Assembly: GCF_003573695.1 (NCBI RefSeq)
Contig: NW_020621936.1
Location: forward strand, 1,178,001 to 1,242,000
Direction: 5' to 3'
DNA: 64,000 nucleotides
Source of the DNA: Papaver somniferum
Taxonomy: Eukaryota; Streptophyta; Magnoliopsida; Ranunculales; Papaveraceae
This document shows, one piece after another, positions 21,249 to 32,098 of the stretch. Position 1 is the first letter of the stretch. Every line of letters starts with the position of its first letter. Under the pieces are notes generated by a model, which searched no databases, was not told where the DNA came from, and worked only from the letters and a program-made list of their open reading frames with translations. The translations under genes were made by a program, and so were the position numbers.

Positions 21249-23508
21249 TGTTGATGGTGGATTTTAGTTCAGGGCTAAAATTGTAAAACCAAATTTAATG
21301 CGCTGACATTCTGCAAAGGGTAAAGCCGTTGATAAGTGATGAGTACCTCTTCGCTTTATTTATTCGAAGCAATTCAATAAATACACGAAATTCACCCAGA
21401 ATGGTGCATGCAACAACAATCCCAATTATTCTGTGAATTTAGCGTTATTAATTAATGCATGATTTGCCTAGTATTTCCTATGATGTTCCTCGCCGAACTC
21501 TCATTGTTAGCATGACATGACGACTGAGTGTTCACTCTCAGCAGAGTAACATGAATCTCCAAGTGCCAATTTTGAGACATGTACGAAATACCCGTACAGG
21601 ATACATCACTCTCTGACAAAAGAGAATTTCGAATCGATACGCTTTCAGCTCGATAGAACGAATTTAATTTCCTTAAAGAAAATCTGGACTGTCCAGGGCA
21701 GTCTTAAAACCATCGCAACCGTCCAACTTCGCAAGCATGGTTGGACGGATTAGATCATCCCATGAATGATCACAAAAGCGTCAACAACCACGTTGGCGGG
21801 CCCACTTCTCCCCTACCCGATCGGTTTTCTCACGACAAAGCGATAGAGCAATGAAATGTTTGCTCGAAGCATAGCTGACGTGATGCTTTAAAAGGTCGCG
21901 GAAATTCCACTAATGTCTTAAAACGATCACGACCATCCAACTTAGATAGCATATTTGGATGGCTTAGATCGCGCCTAGGACCATCAGGAAGGTGCACATA
22001 TGTTCACTGTCAGCCAAACATGGGCCCCACACGGTCGGTCTCTCCAAAGAAGAAGCATGGCTTGCCAAACCGTTTGGCCAAAGTCACGCTTGCGTGACCG
22101 TTTAAAAACCCTAATTAGGGTTTGCGGCGATGCATATTTTTCGTAGTTCGATCGCGTCCATCCATCTTCGTCAGCCTAAACGGAGGGTGTAGATATAGAT
22201 TCAAGAGGTCCCAAGGATGTCAGCGTGATCACCGTGGGCCCATATGTGCGTGTGACCGGACGGCCTAGGCGAACCATGGCCGAGTGTTTCGAAACGCACG
22301 CCCGAAGGTGGCATGTCACGCGGCTTCCAAATATTTTGCGGCAATGGATTTCTGTCGCAAATCGATCATGACCACTCATCTTTTGCCATTCAATTTGAGT
22401 GGCCTAGATCAAGCCTTCGTGGGACTGAGAGGTATAGACGTGCACAACAACGGACCGCCTCCATGCGTGACCGATTGGTCCTACCAAAAGTAATTCCCAT
22501 GCTTGAATTCGATCAAGCCAAAGAGGGATGCTTGTGCACCTCTTAAAAACCTTAAAATTCCATCAATGGTCGTAGATATATGCCGTAAACCATCTCGTCC
22601 GTCCAACTTTGCCAGCTTTAGCTAGACGACCAATGAAACACCTCGATGATCACCGTCCGCCACTCTTCCACAGGGTGTGATCGACCAGGGGGTGGCTCTC
22701 CCATGCGGCCTCCAAACGATCACTCGAAGATGGTTGGACGTGATGCTATTTTAAGACGCTTAATCCGCGAATTATTCGGTTAAGCTTTAAAACAACGATG
22801 ATTCATACATATTGATTTTTTTCGATGCATTACATGCATCGAGCATACACGATATTTCACGTATACCAACTCCTTAAATAACTTAGCATTGTATGCTATT
22901 TCCTGCGGTGGGTCCCACGATCCGCTCATTCGAGACATCAAGCATGTCACAAACTGGGGGATACTTACTGGGGTATTGGTATGGCGGTTTACAGCGTGCA
23001 GCGTACAACGCACCATTACAAGAACGGGTCAGGAAAAGGTGGACGGTGAACAGTGATGAGGGAAGTGGGCAAAGGTGTGATCGTGTGACAATCACCACTC
23101 CTACACGACCCCACTACTCCATCACTTCACCTCCTCCACTTCCTACGAGATAAGGGTTGCGCTCAATGACTTGTATAAATAGGTCCTTCACCTATTTCTA
23201 AATAACACAGACGGAGAGAAACCAAGTGTTGTTACAGTATCCAGAAAACACCCAGAACTGATAGCTTACATTGTGCAAGCCAGTTCAACTTTCTGATACA
23301 AGTCATAAACATCCAACACCTTCACAATCTCAACACCTTCTTCGCTTCCCTCCCTAAGATCAACCCCTTCTCATTCACTTTGTGACTGAAGCAAGTCTGG
23401 AACGACCATTTCTTGGTTTAGGCCAGAATTGTATAGATTGATCTCTCGAATCAAAAGCACTCTTGTGCAGTGCATTTGTTTAGGGTTTAGATTCGTTTCT
23501 CATCAACA
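21249..23508 (+). repeat. TAT-3: solo LTR of the Tat-like family
   Basis: 2260 bp, starting TGTTGATGGTGGATTTTAG and ending CTCATCAACA, the same termini as the TAT-1 3' LTR. The last ~170 bp (CTTGGTTTAGGCCAGAA, TGATCTCTCGAA, GTGCAGTGCAT) match TAT-1 closely. TATAAATA box at 23174-23181. No internal region or second LTR is present. The 5-bp flanks (GTCTT and CACCC) do not match, so either an end is misplaced, the duplication has decayed, or the solo LTR arose by unequal exchange between two elements. Its body has ~215-bp repeats with hairpins (separate entry). Confidence 0.8.
21719..22630. repeat. Five ~215-bp degenerate repeats with covarying hairpins in TAT-3
   Basis: Hairpin cores at 21719-21748, 21933-21962, ~22157-22187, 22372-22402 and 22599-22628. 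Stems are CCGTCCAAC/GTTGGACGG (9 bp), CCATCCAA/TTGGATGG (8 bp) and CCACTCA/TGAGTGG (7 bp) in copies 1, 2 and 4. Copies 3 and 5 are decayed. The sequence after the stem is conserved (TTAGATC, CTAGATC). The base changes between copies 1, 2 and 4 are on both sides of the stem, so pairing is kept. Confidence 0.75.
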
Positions 23509-23793
23509 CACCCCAAATTACCAAAAACAGCAGAAACAGTTTTCACCCATAAACAGTCTTATGAGACTCAGGTTATATATCCAGTCGACAATCTTAGCTT
23601 GAGTGTTCAAGCTTTGTCCACAGTACAACCTTTATGTGATATTGACGATATTAATATGAGATCACATTGTTATAATCTATGGGAAGAGTTTTGTCGAAAA
23701 TAAACTTGTGGAGAACATTATCTCAGTAGAATTCGTGGGCGAATCCTCTCAAACAAGGGGAGAGAAACTAAAACTGAAAAGTTATTTGGGAAT

Positions 23794-24537
23794 TTGGAAA
23801 GTGTCTTGTGTTATTCTAGCACATCCTATGTCGATAGTGACATTCAGGGTGAAGAAGTTTTTATGCAGTGGATGACAGTAACAAGTATAAGATGGACAAT
23901 TGCGTTATTTTTACCTAGTGAAGGAGGCATCTCATGGCATAGTGGTCGCTTAGCAGTTGCAGAGCTGGCTCATATAGGTTTGCTTTTCTTTGGTTGTTTC
24001 CTTGAAGTTGTTTCTGTAGTTGCAAAAACATCGCATAATAGTGACAGGGCAAATACTCATCGTACCCGTGTTAATGATAATGTGGACATAATATTGGGAA
24101 AGTTTTTCCCACACAAATTGATTGTTGCATGCTATGGTTGTATACCAAGGATGGGTAACTATTCCTGTGTCAGTATGTGTGATGCATTGTTCGAGGAGAA
24201 TCTTCACTTCATTGGAGAATTGGTGAGCAGCTTATTTCGTAAAGACATGGATGCTAGTGTGATTCATCATCCTAAGTTGTATGCTAGTTTTGTTCTTGAG
24301 AGGCTAATTCGCCGGAATATGTTAGCTGATTTGTGCATGCACTATTGTGAAATTCAAGTTTTAAAAGAAATAGTCAACAAGAATGGTAAGTACATGGGTA
24401 CATCTAATCACAGATGTATAGAACGGCTACCAGGAGATAAAGTTATGGTTATTGTCTTTGACCGGGGGAAGTACACAAAGGGAGCAAATACTGCTGTGTT
24501 ACAGTATTCAACTACATCAACGACCGTGATGTCCTAA
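23794..24537 (+). CDS. COP-1 unfamiliar protein, N-terminal frame
   Basis: 247 codons from ATG 23794, stop TAA at 24535-24537. I recognise no family. Visible features: a hydrophobic stretch at residues ~56-77, a Cys-containing region at ~112-130, and the motif VIVFDRGK at 219-226. The next frame (24540-25373) starts two bases past the stop in another frame and carries three more copies of the motif, so the two may be halves of one protein split by a frameshift. The region between TAT-3 and 23794 is weakly coding-like. Whether it is expressed is unknown. Confidence 0.45.
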   Translation: MESVLCYSSTSYVDSDIQGEEVFMQWMTVTSIRWTIALFLPSEGGISWHSGRLAVAELAHIGLLFFGCFLEVVSVVAKTSHNSDRANTHRTRVNDNVDIILGKFFPHKLIVACYGCIPRMGNYSCVSMCDALFEENLHFIGELVSSLFRKDMDASVIHHPKLYASFVLERLIRRNMLADLCMHYCEIQVLKEIVNKNGKYMGTSNHRCIERLPGDKVMVIVFDRGKYTKGANTAVLQYSTTSTTVMS

Positions 24538-24539
24538 AG

Positions 24540-25373
24540 TTGCTCGTTATATTCAATAAGATGCTTGCTTGTAGACTTCTGTTGCACAAGAGCGCAATTG
24601 ATGACCATGCAAAAAACATATCAGCTGGACGAGAGATGGAGAGGATGGTCAGTCGCTCGCCATTAGTAAGAAAGGAACATAACAGTTTAAGCACATATGA
24701 TACGTTGCCAGATTTGTGGATCAGTATCGGAAGAGATCACTATTTTCTCCAGTCAACGCAAGGGTATATCCTAACAACCTTGTTATATGCAAAACAATGG
24801 TACAGGTTACTGTTCATTATCCTAGAGAGTCTGGTCACCTTTTGGCTTATGGTTCTAACTATAGCCTTAAGAATAAAAGTTATTCAATTAGTACTCAATA
24901 AGGAGAAAGAGTTGCAAACTTGCAACACTAATTGGTTGGTTCAGATGGTTTTTCTAAATGCAACTATTATGAAGAATGTGCAATACGCAGGCACAACAAA
25001 TGATAATCAATTTGGCGTGGCTGTTGTGTTCGATCGTGGGAAAGAAACAAAGATATCTTATGATACGTTGGACACCATTCCTTGCTTATTGCATCTTAGG
25101 ATCTCTAAGGCTACGATATTTGTTTTTGATCGAGGAAAGTCGAAACAGAAAATGGCCTTCGCTGTTTTCAAAAGAGAAGATGATGACCAGAGACTAATAT
25201 GTTCAGATTTTGAAGACAGGAGGAAGGAGCGGATGTTTTCTATTGGTGTAACTAAGCTCATCACTAGAAGCAAAGGTTTGGATTTTGTTTATGACTGTGG
25301 GAAGTCAGCTGGATATTGCGCAAGAGTACTAGAGAATGAGATCGAGACAACTGAGCTAGAAAGTAAGTTTTAA
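24540..25373 (+). CDS. COP-1 unfamiliar protein, C-terminal frame with VFDRGK repeats
   Basis: 277 codons; the frame opens with TTG, not ATG, which favours a continuation of the preceding frame rather than a separate gene. Residues ~88-118 are hydrophobic. VVFDRGK at 162-168, FVFDRGK at 194-200 and FVYDCGK at 248-254 repeat the motif of the upstream frame. Each follows a short hydrophobic run, giving a repeated (hydrophobic)4-FDRGK-(polar/basic) pattern. No retroelement enzyme is recognisable. It ends about 140 bp before the 3' LTR. Possible origins are a captured host segment or a fast-evolving gag; I cannot decide. Confidence 0.45.
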   Translation: MLVIFNKMLACRLLLHKSAIDDHAKNISAGREMERMVSRSPLVRKEHNSLSTYDTLPDLWISIGRDHYFLQSTQGYILTTLLYAKQWYRLLFIILESLVTFWLMVLTIALRIKVIQLVLNKEKELQTCNTNWLVQMVFLNATIMKNVQYAGTTNDNQFGVAVVFDRGKETKISYDTLDTIPCLLHLRISKATIFVFDRGKSKQKMAFAVFKREDDDQRLICSDFEDRRKERMFSIGVTKLITRSKGLDFVYDCGKSAGYCARVLENEIETTELESKF

Positions 25374-25500
25374 TCTGCGGAATATAGAGGGTAATGGGTT
25401 TTTAACATAAGTAAAGAAAGGTGGTTCAACAAGGAACACGAGGAGACTGAGTTTTTCTCACCTTCAGTTTAGAGCTTACACAGGAGTTCCAGCTTCCTAA

Positions 25501-25512
25501 ATGGGGGAGCCA
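25501..25512 (+). other. Polypurine tract of COP-1
   Basis: ATGGGGGAGCCA directly precedes the 3' LTR start TGATACAGGAG. Confidence 0.8.
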
Positions 25513-26105
25513 TGATACAGGAGTATCGTACCAGAAGTTGAGCTGTATTAAGGCTAGAAGAGTGACGTGAAAATTATCTTCATAGAGCCGTATCAACGGC
25601 TAGAAAGTTGGAAGTCCAGGTCATATAGACATAACTTAAGTGGTGTGAAGATTATATTCACACAAGTAAATAACAGAAGCAGAGGGACAGCTAAGGATGC
25701 CAGATGAGGCTAATCATTAGCCTAGATTTAATTAAGCCATATTACGGCTAGAGAGTATCTAGAAGGTACTATAAAAGGTGGAAGTCTGATAACTGAGCCT
25801 AGAATTTTGAGGTTTCCTACTTTAGATAGGATTCTTAGTTTAGAGATTTATTTTCTTTTTCAGCAAGTTTACACTCCTATAAAAAGAGGAGATTTGTAGG
25901 CTAGAAAGTCAGGGAAAAACGAGAGAGAGTGCAGCAATAGTTTTGGTTTGTAATAGAGTTTTTCTTTCAAGCAATAGAAGAAGAAGAAGTTAGAAGAATT
26001 CAATCGTGTTCTTTTCTCTGTGTTTTATTATCTTTTCTTTTGTGTTCTTCCTAACTTCCTATTAAACAGCACTGACTCTAGGTACCCTTGATCGATTACG
26101 TATCA
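25513..26105 (+). repeat. 3' LTR of COP-1
   Basis: 593 bp, partner of 19970-20567. TATAAAAAG at 25878-25886. Followed by the target duplication GGTAT (26106-26110). Confidence 0.9.
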
Positions 26106-26168
26106 GGTATCAGAGCAGACAAACACGTTTAACACCTCATAAGTCTTTGTTTGTAGCGATCTGACTAT

Positions 26169-26942
26169 ATGGACAATAGTGTTATCTCTGATAAACGCAT
26201 CGCCAGAAGCAAAAGTTCTGTTTCTATGAAATCTATTAAAGAGAAAGATTTTTCAATCTCGAATATAGATGAACCCTTTGTTCTCACGAAACAGACTTGC
26301 ATTGACAAGTGTTACCCGAATTACTTTACTGACGAGTCTGACTCTGAAGTAAAAAGGGAAGCAGCCAAAGAAAGTGCAGTGATTCTAAAATTTGTTAGAA
26401 TCCAGGCTGATAAAATCAATCGGTTGAAACACAAATTCAATGTTCTTGTTGGTATGGTAAATGATCGTGACTCTCAATTAAAAGTCCTTCGAGAGGAAAA
26501 CGCCTCAGTCTGTTCTTCACGAACTCTGCTTGAGGAAAAACTCAAATAAGATGCTTTGGAAATTAAACGCCTTTTGAGTAAACTCTCTATTCAAGGTTGT
26601 TCCAAAAATTCCACTATACCAACTGCTTTTATCTCAACTGTAAGAAATTCAGTTCCAGAAGTAAAATCAGAATCCCTTCTTATTGGAAAAGATGTGCTCG
26701 TGTCTTCCTCTAATTAAGGAATATCCACATCACATGGAAGGAAGAAATCTCCAAATGATGGTGTTTAGTTTGTTCCCTCTAATCACTCAGGTGATCAGGA
26801 AGTGTGTCTCTTGTGTGAATCAAAAGGGCATGATGATCAAAAGAGGAACTCCAGGTTGAATGACAATTCCCTTGTTCGACTTCAACACACCTTAGACTTA
26901 ATTCTTAAAGGTGTAACTGACATTCTTATGTCAAAACCAATT
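26169..26942 (+). pseudogene. gag: SIR-1 gag-like frame, 5' segment
   Basis: Starts at ATG 26169, 53 bases after the split PBS. The open piece (126 codons) ends at TAA 26547-26549, but the frame continues in phase through KRLLSKLSIQG and more stops to a degenerate zinc knuckle near 26805-26845 (CLLCESKGHDDQK, lacking the last Cys). It contains a coiled-coil-like stretch (DKINRLKHKFNVLVGMVNDR) similar in character to the SIR-2 gag. SIR-2 interrupts it at 26942. The N-terminal capsid domain of complete SIRE elements is not recognisable. Confidence 0.6.
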
Positions 26943-29768
26943 TGAAAATGCGAGGGTACCCAAATATACCTCAAGCTAAAACTTTTCCTACCTATAAGTC
27001 CTTTCTCCGAAAGTGATTGTCTATGGACTGAGTCGAGACAATAAAACTAATCGGTTCACACTACGTGTAATCGTCTATGGATACGAGATCGAGACAATAC
27101 AACAACGAAGTATGTTTACTTGATACAAAGGTTCGGACTTAACCAAACTCAATAGGATTGCTTATCAAGTAAATAGGAATTAACGTTTGTGTAATTTACT
27201 TTAATTATAATAAACAATTATAATGCGGAAAATAAAAGTAAATGACACAGCAAGATTTTGTTAACAAGGAAACCGCAACTGCAGAAAAACCCTGGGACCT
27301 TGTCCAGAATTGAATACTCTCAGGATTAAGCCGCTACACAAAATTACACCTAAATTCGTATAGTTGAGACCAAGTAACTAAACTTATGGTTCACTTAGTT
27401 CCGTCTGTATTCCCACGCCTCTGGCTTATGAATAAGTCACGTACTTAGAACAATTCCTTTGGTTCGTATTCCAAACAGTAAAGGAACAACAAATCTGTTT
27501 GGTATCAACTCTATTCAACCAAATAATATGAGTCGAACAAAGGCTCTTCCGTTTATCTTAACATAAACTCCTTCGTCAGGTCCTTAGATCTATCTTATGT
27601 TCAATCACCCAAAGGTAATCGTTTAAGATTAAGCCAACAACACTTTTAATCCGAAGAATCGTGTTGATACCGATCTACTCAATTAATCAATCCAATCTAC
27701 CACAAGGATAAACCGATTATTAATTGGATCCTCTTTTACCGAAACAAGTATTGTGCACACTAAAGATTATAAAACCCAAGTCATATCTTCAATATCTTCT
27801 TTTTCTTCAAATCTTCTTAAATCTTCAATAAAAACCTGCACTCAATCACTTGAATCTCTTGTGATCAATCACGCACAGAACGGAGTCTGCTAACAATGGA
27901 TTATCACAAGATCGTCTTTACAACTAACAACAGTCTAAAGATCCCTGTCGAAACTCTGAACTAGTTTGAGTGAATCTTATATCAGAAGAGAAGATTCTCA
28001 ATAGTAAACAAACTAGGTGCAATCAGATTTCAACCATCGTTAGTCAATCAAATCAACCGAAAACAAAATATAAACCACAATTATCTAGTTTCCCATCAAC
28101 GGTACACGCTAGAGCTTCTCAATCCCAAAGAAGACTTTAAACTGAGCGGCCGTAAGAGATTTCGCCTAATTAGGTTACTCTCCTCTCTGAATAGGAGGCT
28201 ACACCAGTAACAACAACAAAAGAGTAAATATGTTGTTACGAAGGATAGTTTGCTAGAAAGGCAGACTTCGTGTATTTATAGACAAGGAAGTTTGGACACC
28301 AAGGAATTTCCAAAACCGAAAATATTCTCAAGATATTCATTAAAGCACAAATTCGGTTTTCACAATTCCTGGAAATGCTCTGTCCAAAAATAACGATCGA
28401 AATCTCTCGGAAAATCTAATTAGTAAATGCACATTACTTATTCTGTAATTTCCCTACAAAATGAAATTAATAACCTTAATTAAAAGATTCTTAACTTACT
28501 TATGTTTCGATCCTGGGATTCTCTTCTCTTAGCCGTTAAGGAATATCTTTGAACAATTAAACAAATAAACATTCATAGCACGTGTTCAAAGTTTGTCGAC
28601 ATCTTAAATTTGTAAGTTCTCTTTCACACTTACAACCTTGAAACTGATTTACCACACTTCCAAACAAGTTTAGAATTGGTTCATCTGACTTTCAAGAACT
28701 ATGTGATTGATCAAACCAACATACAATCACAATCATGGGTGTAATGGTTCTACCAAAACAAGTTTCGGTTCTACCTCCATGTGAGTATTGTGCATAGTCA
28801 CACTAGCTTTCCAAAAATTCGGTTGACTAGGTACTAGGATCGGTTCCCCACATATATATGGTATCTAACTTATATGTTTTGTACATGTCCATAGGATCGG
28901 TTCCCCTTTGCCTAAAAACGTGTTGCACATGTCCATAGGATCGGTTCCCCTTTCTGTTATAAACCTTGTTGCACCCCATACAAGGATCGGTTCCCCTTGT
29001 GATGTACTGCACCCCTTACTAGGATCGATTCCCCTCTCGCAAAATTGGTCAGACACACAAACCCGATAATAACACAGGTGATTACTTAAGATCGGTTTTA
29101 CTATAAAAGTTATACCAATACATAAGTCAGGCCTTTGTGAATAGTTCTACCAAGAAAACAACAAGTTGTGAGCGGTTATACTCTATCAAACATATTGTTT
29201 GTTCATAAGATATGCAATGAATAACAAAACCAATAATATCTGGCAATTTCCTTTTCGGGCCACAAACAAGTTTATGAACTTACTTCCTTAGAACACATGT
29301 AAACATTATTCCCTAGGATGAAATCCTCACCTCATACCCATACATAATCACAATAGCATTCAAATGATTATGGCGATGTCATATCTACAAAGTTTAATGG
29401 TTCAGCAATAAACCTCGTATTGTATTCCTTAATACTATGTCTATCTAGAGTTCAAATATGCTTCGCAGTTATGTTTTCAATATGCACGACTTGAAAGATA
29501 CGTCAGGGAATGAAACTGTTCAAGTCAAATATCATTAACCTCAAGTGGAAGGATGATTGTTTTCATTGTAGCTACTTCCTTCTTTACATCTTTAAGTCTT
29601 CGCAATACTTGTAATGTCTCATATCCTAATACTTTCAAGCTAACCTATACGAAGTTGACTCTAGTACATAATCAAGCGACTCTTAACATGAGTTTTGATT
29701 CACTAAAATATGACAACCAAACTTGACATACCAACGCTTGGTGGGTTCAACCGAGCTATGCTCTAACA
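26943..29768 (-). repeat. 3' LTR of SIR-2
   Basis: 2826 bp; minus strand TGTTAGAGCATAGCTCGG to TCGCATTTTCA. TATAAATA box at 28273-28280 (minus). The U5 block (GTAGCGGCTTAAT, GGACAAGGTCCC, GGTTTCCTTGTTAACAAAAT, about 27345-27255) is shared with SIR-1. Confidence 0.92.
28836..29034 (-). repeat. Five AGGATCGGTTCCCC motifs in the SIR-2 3' LTR
   Basis: Copies start at 28836, 28893, 28937, 28983 and 29021 (last with one substitution), spaced 57, 44, 46 and 38 bases. The spacers share GTTGCAC and GTCCATA words. The other LTR has them at about 35757-35955, some copies mutated. The array lies ~735-930 bp into the LTR, about 560 bp upstream of the TATA box. Three further copies lie inside the element (31655-31722). 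Confidence 0.85.
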
Positions 29769-29798
29769 ATCTCCCCCTTTGTCAATTTTAGTGACAAA
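29769..29798 (-). other. PPT and adjacent hairpin of SIR-2
   Basis: On the minus strand TTTGTCA-CTAAAAT-TGACAAA (29798-29778) is followed at once by GGGGGAGAT and the LTR. A 7-bp perfect stem abuts the PPT. Confidence 0.85.
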
Positions 29799-32098
29799 AC
29801 TCTTACATCATATGGATACACAAATTACAATAATTCATTACAATCTGCTTTATTCTTGATTCAACAACACAGTAAAACTGCTTAATTCAATCATTGAATA
29901 TGCCGCTGTTGACATTATAATAACAAAGAAAATACTCCCCCTAAGGAAGATAGGTAGATATTCAATCCTCACGTCTTTGTTATACCACTTCATATGACAT
30001 GTTACTCCCCCTTAGTCTGTGCTTTCACTCTTTTGTTAGATAAAAACATTCAAGTACCAATGTTCTTTTCCCTAGCGATGCCAACCAATATAAAATCAAT
30101 GCCAGCATCACCTGTTTACTCCATATATTTCTCCCCCTTTTGTCACAAAAATGACAAAGAAACGAAAAAAAAGGACAACACGAAAAGAATCTTACAAATC
30201 TCATAATAGACTTGCAAACCTGTAGAGTTAGGCACGAGGGTTCCACACATCATGTTCTGATAACCAATATCAAAACCGAAACTACAAGTAGTCTTATTTT
30301 GATATGTTACCAAGGAAACAATTGTCCGAAATTTTTTTTCCAATTTAGTTTAGCAAACCAAAAACAACAAAGCACCTTAGTCCCTTTGCTAAACCGATTG
30401 TTCAAAAACAACCGCTTAATTCGATAAGACCAAAATAAAGATAAACTCCATTTTTCTCATAAGATTCTAATTATCCATAAACTTGGACCTTTCAATTTTA
30501 AACAATCCAAATACTAGGTTAGTTAACTAGCATTTCCTTGTTTAGGCATTCGATTAAACTTGAATAACCGAAACCTCAGTTCTATAAGTCTAACTAAGAT
30601 CAGAATTAACTTAGTTTCTTATCCGGAATCGAATTGGACTAAACAACTCATCCCGTACACAAATTATTTCGTTACGCCATAAATAATTCATACAAACCAA
30701 AATAAATAAACTTGCATAATTATTCACCTCAACCGGAAGCAATTGAAACAACATAAGACATTAAAAGCACCGTAATTGCACCATAATTTTGTAAGCCTAA
30801 ACAATTGATACCATACAAAAGCAAGATAACGATAGTTTTTCTTAACTGGAACCAATTGAGTCACACACACACATCAATTGTACCAAAATTTTGTAAGCCT
30901 AAAGGATTGATACTACACAATAAAGCAAGATAACAATAGTTTTTCTTAACAGGAACCAATTGAATCACACATCTACACACACATCATGGAATAAACATCA
31001 ATTGAACCGAAATTTTGTTAAGCAAAAGCAATAAATATATATAATATAAACTCATGCTTTTCTTAAACAGGAAAACAACTAACTAACAAGATTGTTACCT
31101 CAAATTTCGCACCTACTTCTCCAATATGATATCATCTTCGTCCAGGGAGAATTGATATCGAAATATCACCACGTTGTCATACTTATGAATAAATAAAAGA
31201 ATAACAACACACTTCAACCTTTCTCTTACCAGAGAAAGGTTGAAAACCGTCGAAACACATATGCTTTTATGCTAAACCAAAATCGATTCAACATATTGTG
31301 ACTTTTTCACATATTGTTTCTATTAGAACCCCTCATGATCCTTTGATAAATCCTACCAACATGGGGTAGAACTTAATCCTGCTAAATCAAAAAGTCACCC
31401 AAACCATAAGGGTTCACAATATATGTGATCGAATATTAAGGTGGTAAAACCGAAATAAAACATCCCATAAATCACTTTGCAATACATCATAAATTTTCAA
31501 CATAAACTCAAGTATTTAAATTACCACATTCTTGTAGGAAATTTAATTACGAAACCAGCGCAAAAAGAATGAGGTCATTCCGAGTTCGGACAAAGAAGTT
31601 ATGGGCAAAACAGTTTTGCACTTCTTCGTAAGGGGACCTCTCACTAGGATTGGTTCCCTCACCATGACATGGTACTAGGATCGGTTACCTCACTATGACA
31701 GGGTACTAGGATCGGTTCCCAAGAGTTACTTGTGACATATCACAACACTAAACTGTTTTCGACATAACTTTTGCATACGATGTCCGATTCAGTGATTTTT
31801 GGCTCGTTTTAACCGTAAAAACAAGAGTGACACATATATGATCAGAAGGTAACAACATCATAAACCCATAATTACCGTTTATATCAAAAGATCAAAAATA
31901 GATAGAGAAGTTATGAGTATAGAAGAAAATAAATCTCCTTAAAGATATTAATCAGTCATATAATAATCGAGAGATCATGTGCTCAGTTTTTCATGTGCTT
32001 CCTCACCTTTAAAAAATATTGAGCACTAAGGTGAGCATGCACAATCTAACACAACTAGGTTGTGTTTAGTTGATCCTTGTCTTGTTCGTCATGAGTGA
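29799..32098 (-). other. SIR-2 3' non-coding region
   Basis: 2.3 kb with no coding potential I can support; pol is absent. It holds a second hairpin/PPT unit at 30131-30158 (TTTGTCA/TGACAAA, then a CTCCCCCTT complement), more GGGGGAG tracts near 29937 and 30005 (seen as CCCCC on +), a tandem block at about 30770-31080 with two or three copies of ~120 bp containing CAATTG and TTTTCTTAAC, and three GATCGGTTCCC motifs at 31655-31722. Confidence 0.65.

Larger units (their letters stand above)
19970..26105 (+). mobile_element. COP-1: copia-type LTR element encoding an unfamiliar protein
   Basis: A 6136-bp insertion with TSD GGTAT. LTRs 19970-20567 and 25513-26105 (598 and 593 bp, TGATACAGGAG to TACGTATCA), PBS TGGTATCAGAGCC at 20570-20582, PPT at 25501-25512. 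The tRNA-iMet PBS and 5-bp duplication fit Ty1/copia. The interior has an acidic Lys/Glu-rich frame, a solo LTR (TAT-3) and a protein with VFDRGK repeats. No gag zinc knuckle, protease, integrase or RT motif is visible. LTR copies differ at roughly 5% by eye. Confidence 0.88.

Noticed and set aside
22284..23153. Frames in the GC-richer part of TAT-3
   Set aside because: They lie inside a solo LTR and overlap the hairpin repeats; no family recognised.
23794..25373. Idea that the COP-1 protein is an integrase or reverse transcriptase
   Set aside because: No HHCC, DDE or YxDD-like motif is visible in either frame.
28836..29034. Regularly spaced GATCGGTTCCCC repeats resembling a CRISPR array
   Set aside because: Repeats are 14 bp, spacers vary (24-43 bp) and are related, the array sits in a plant LTR and is copied in both LTRs.
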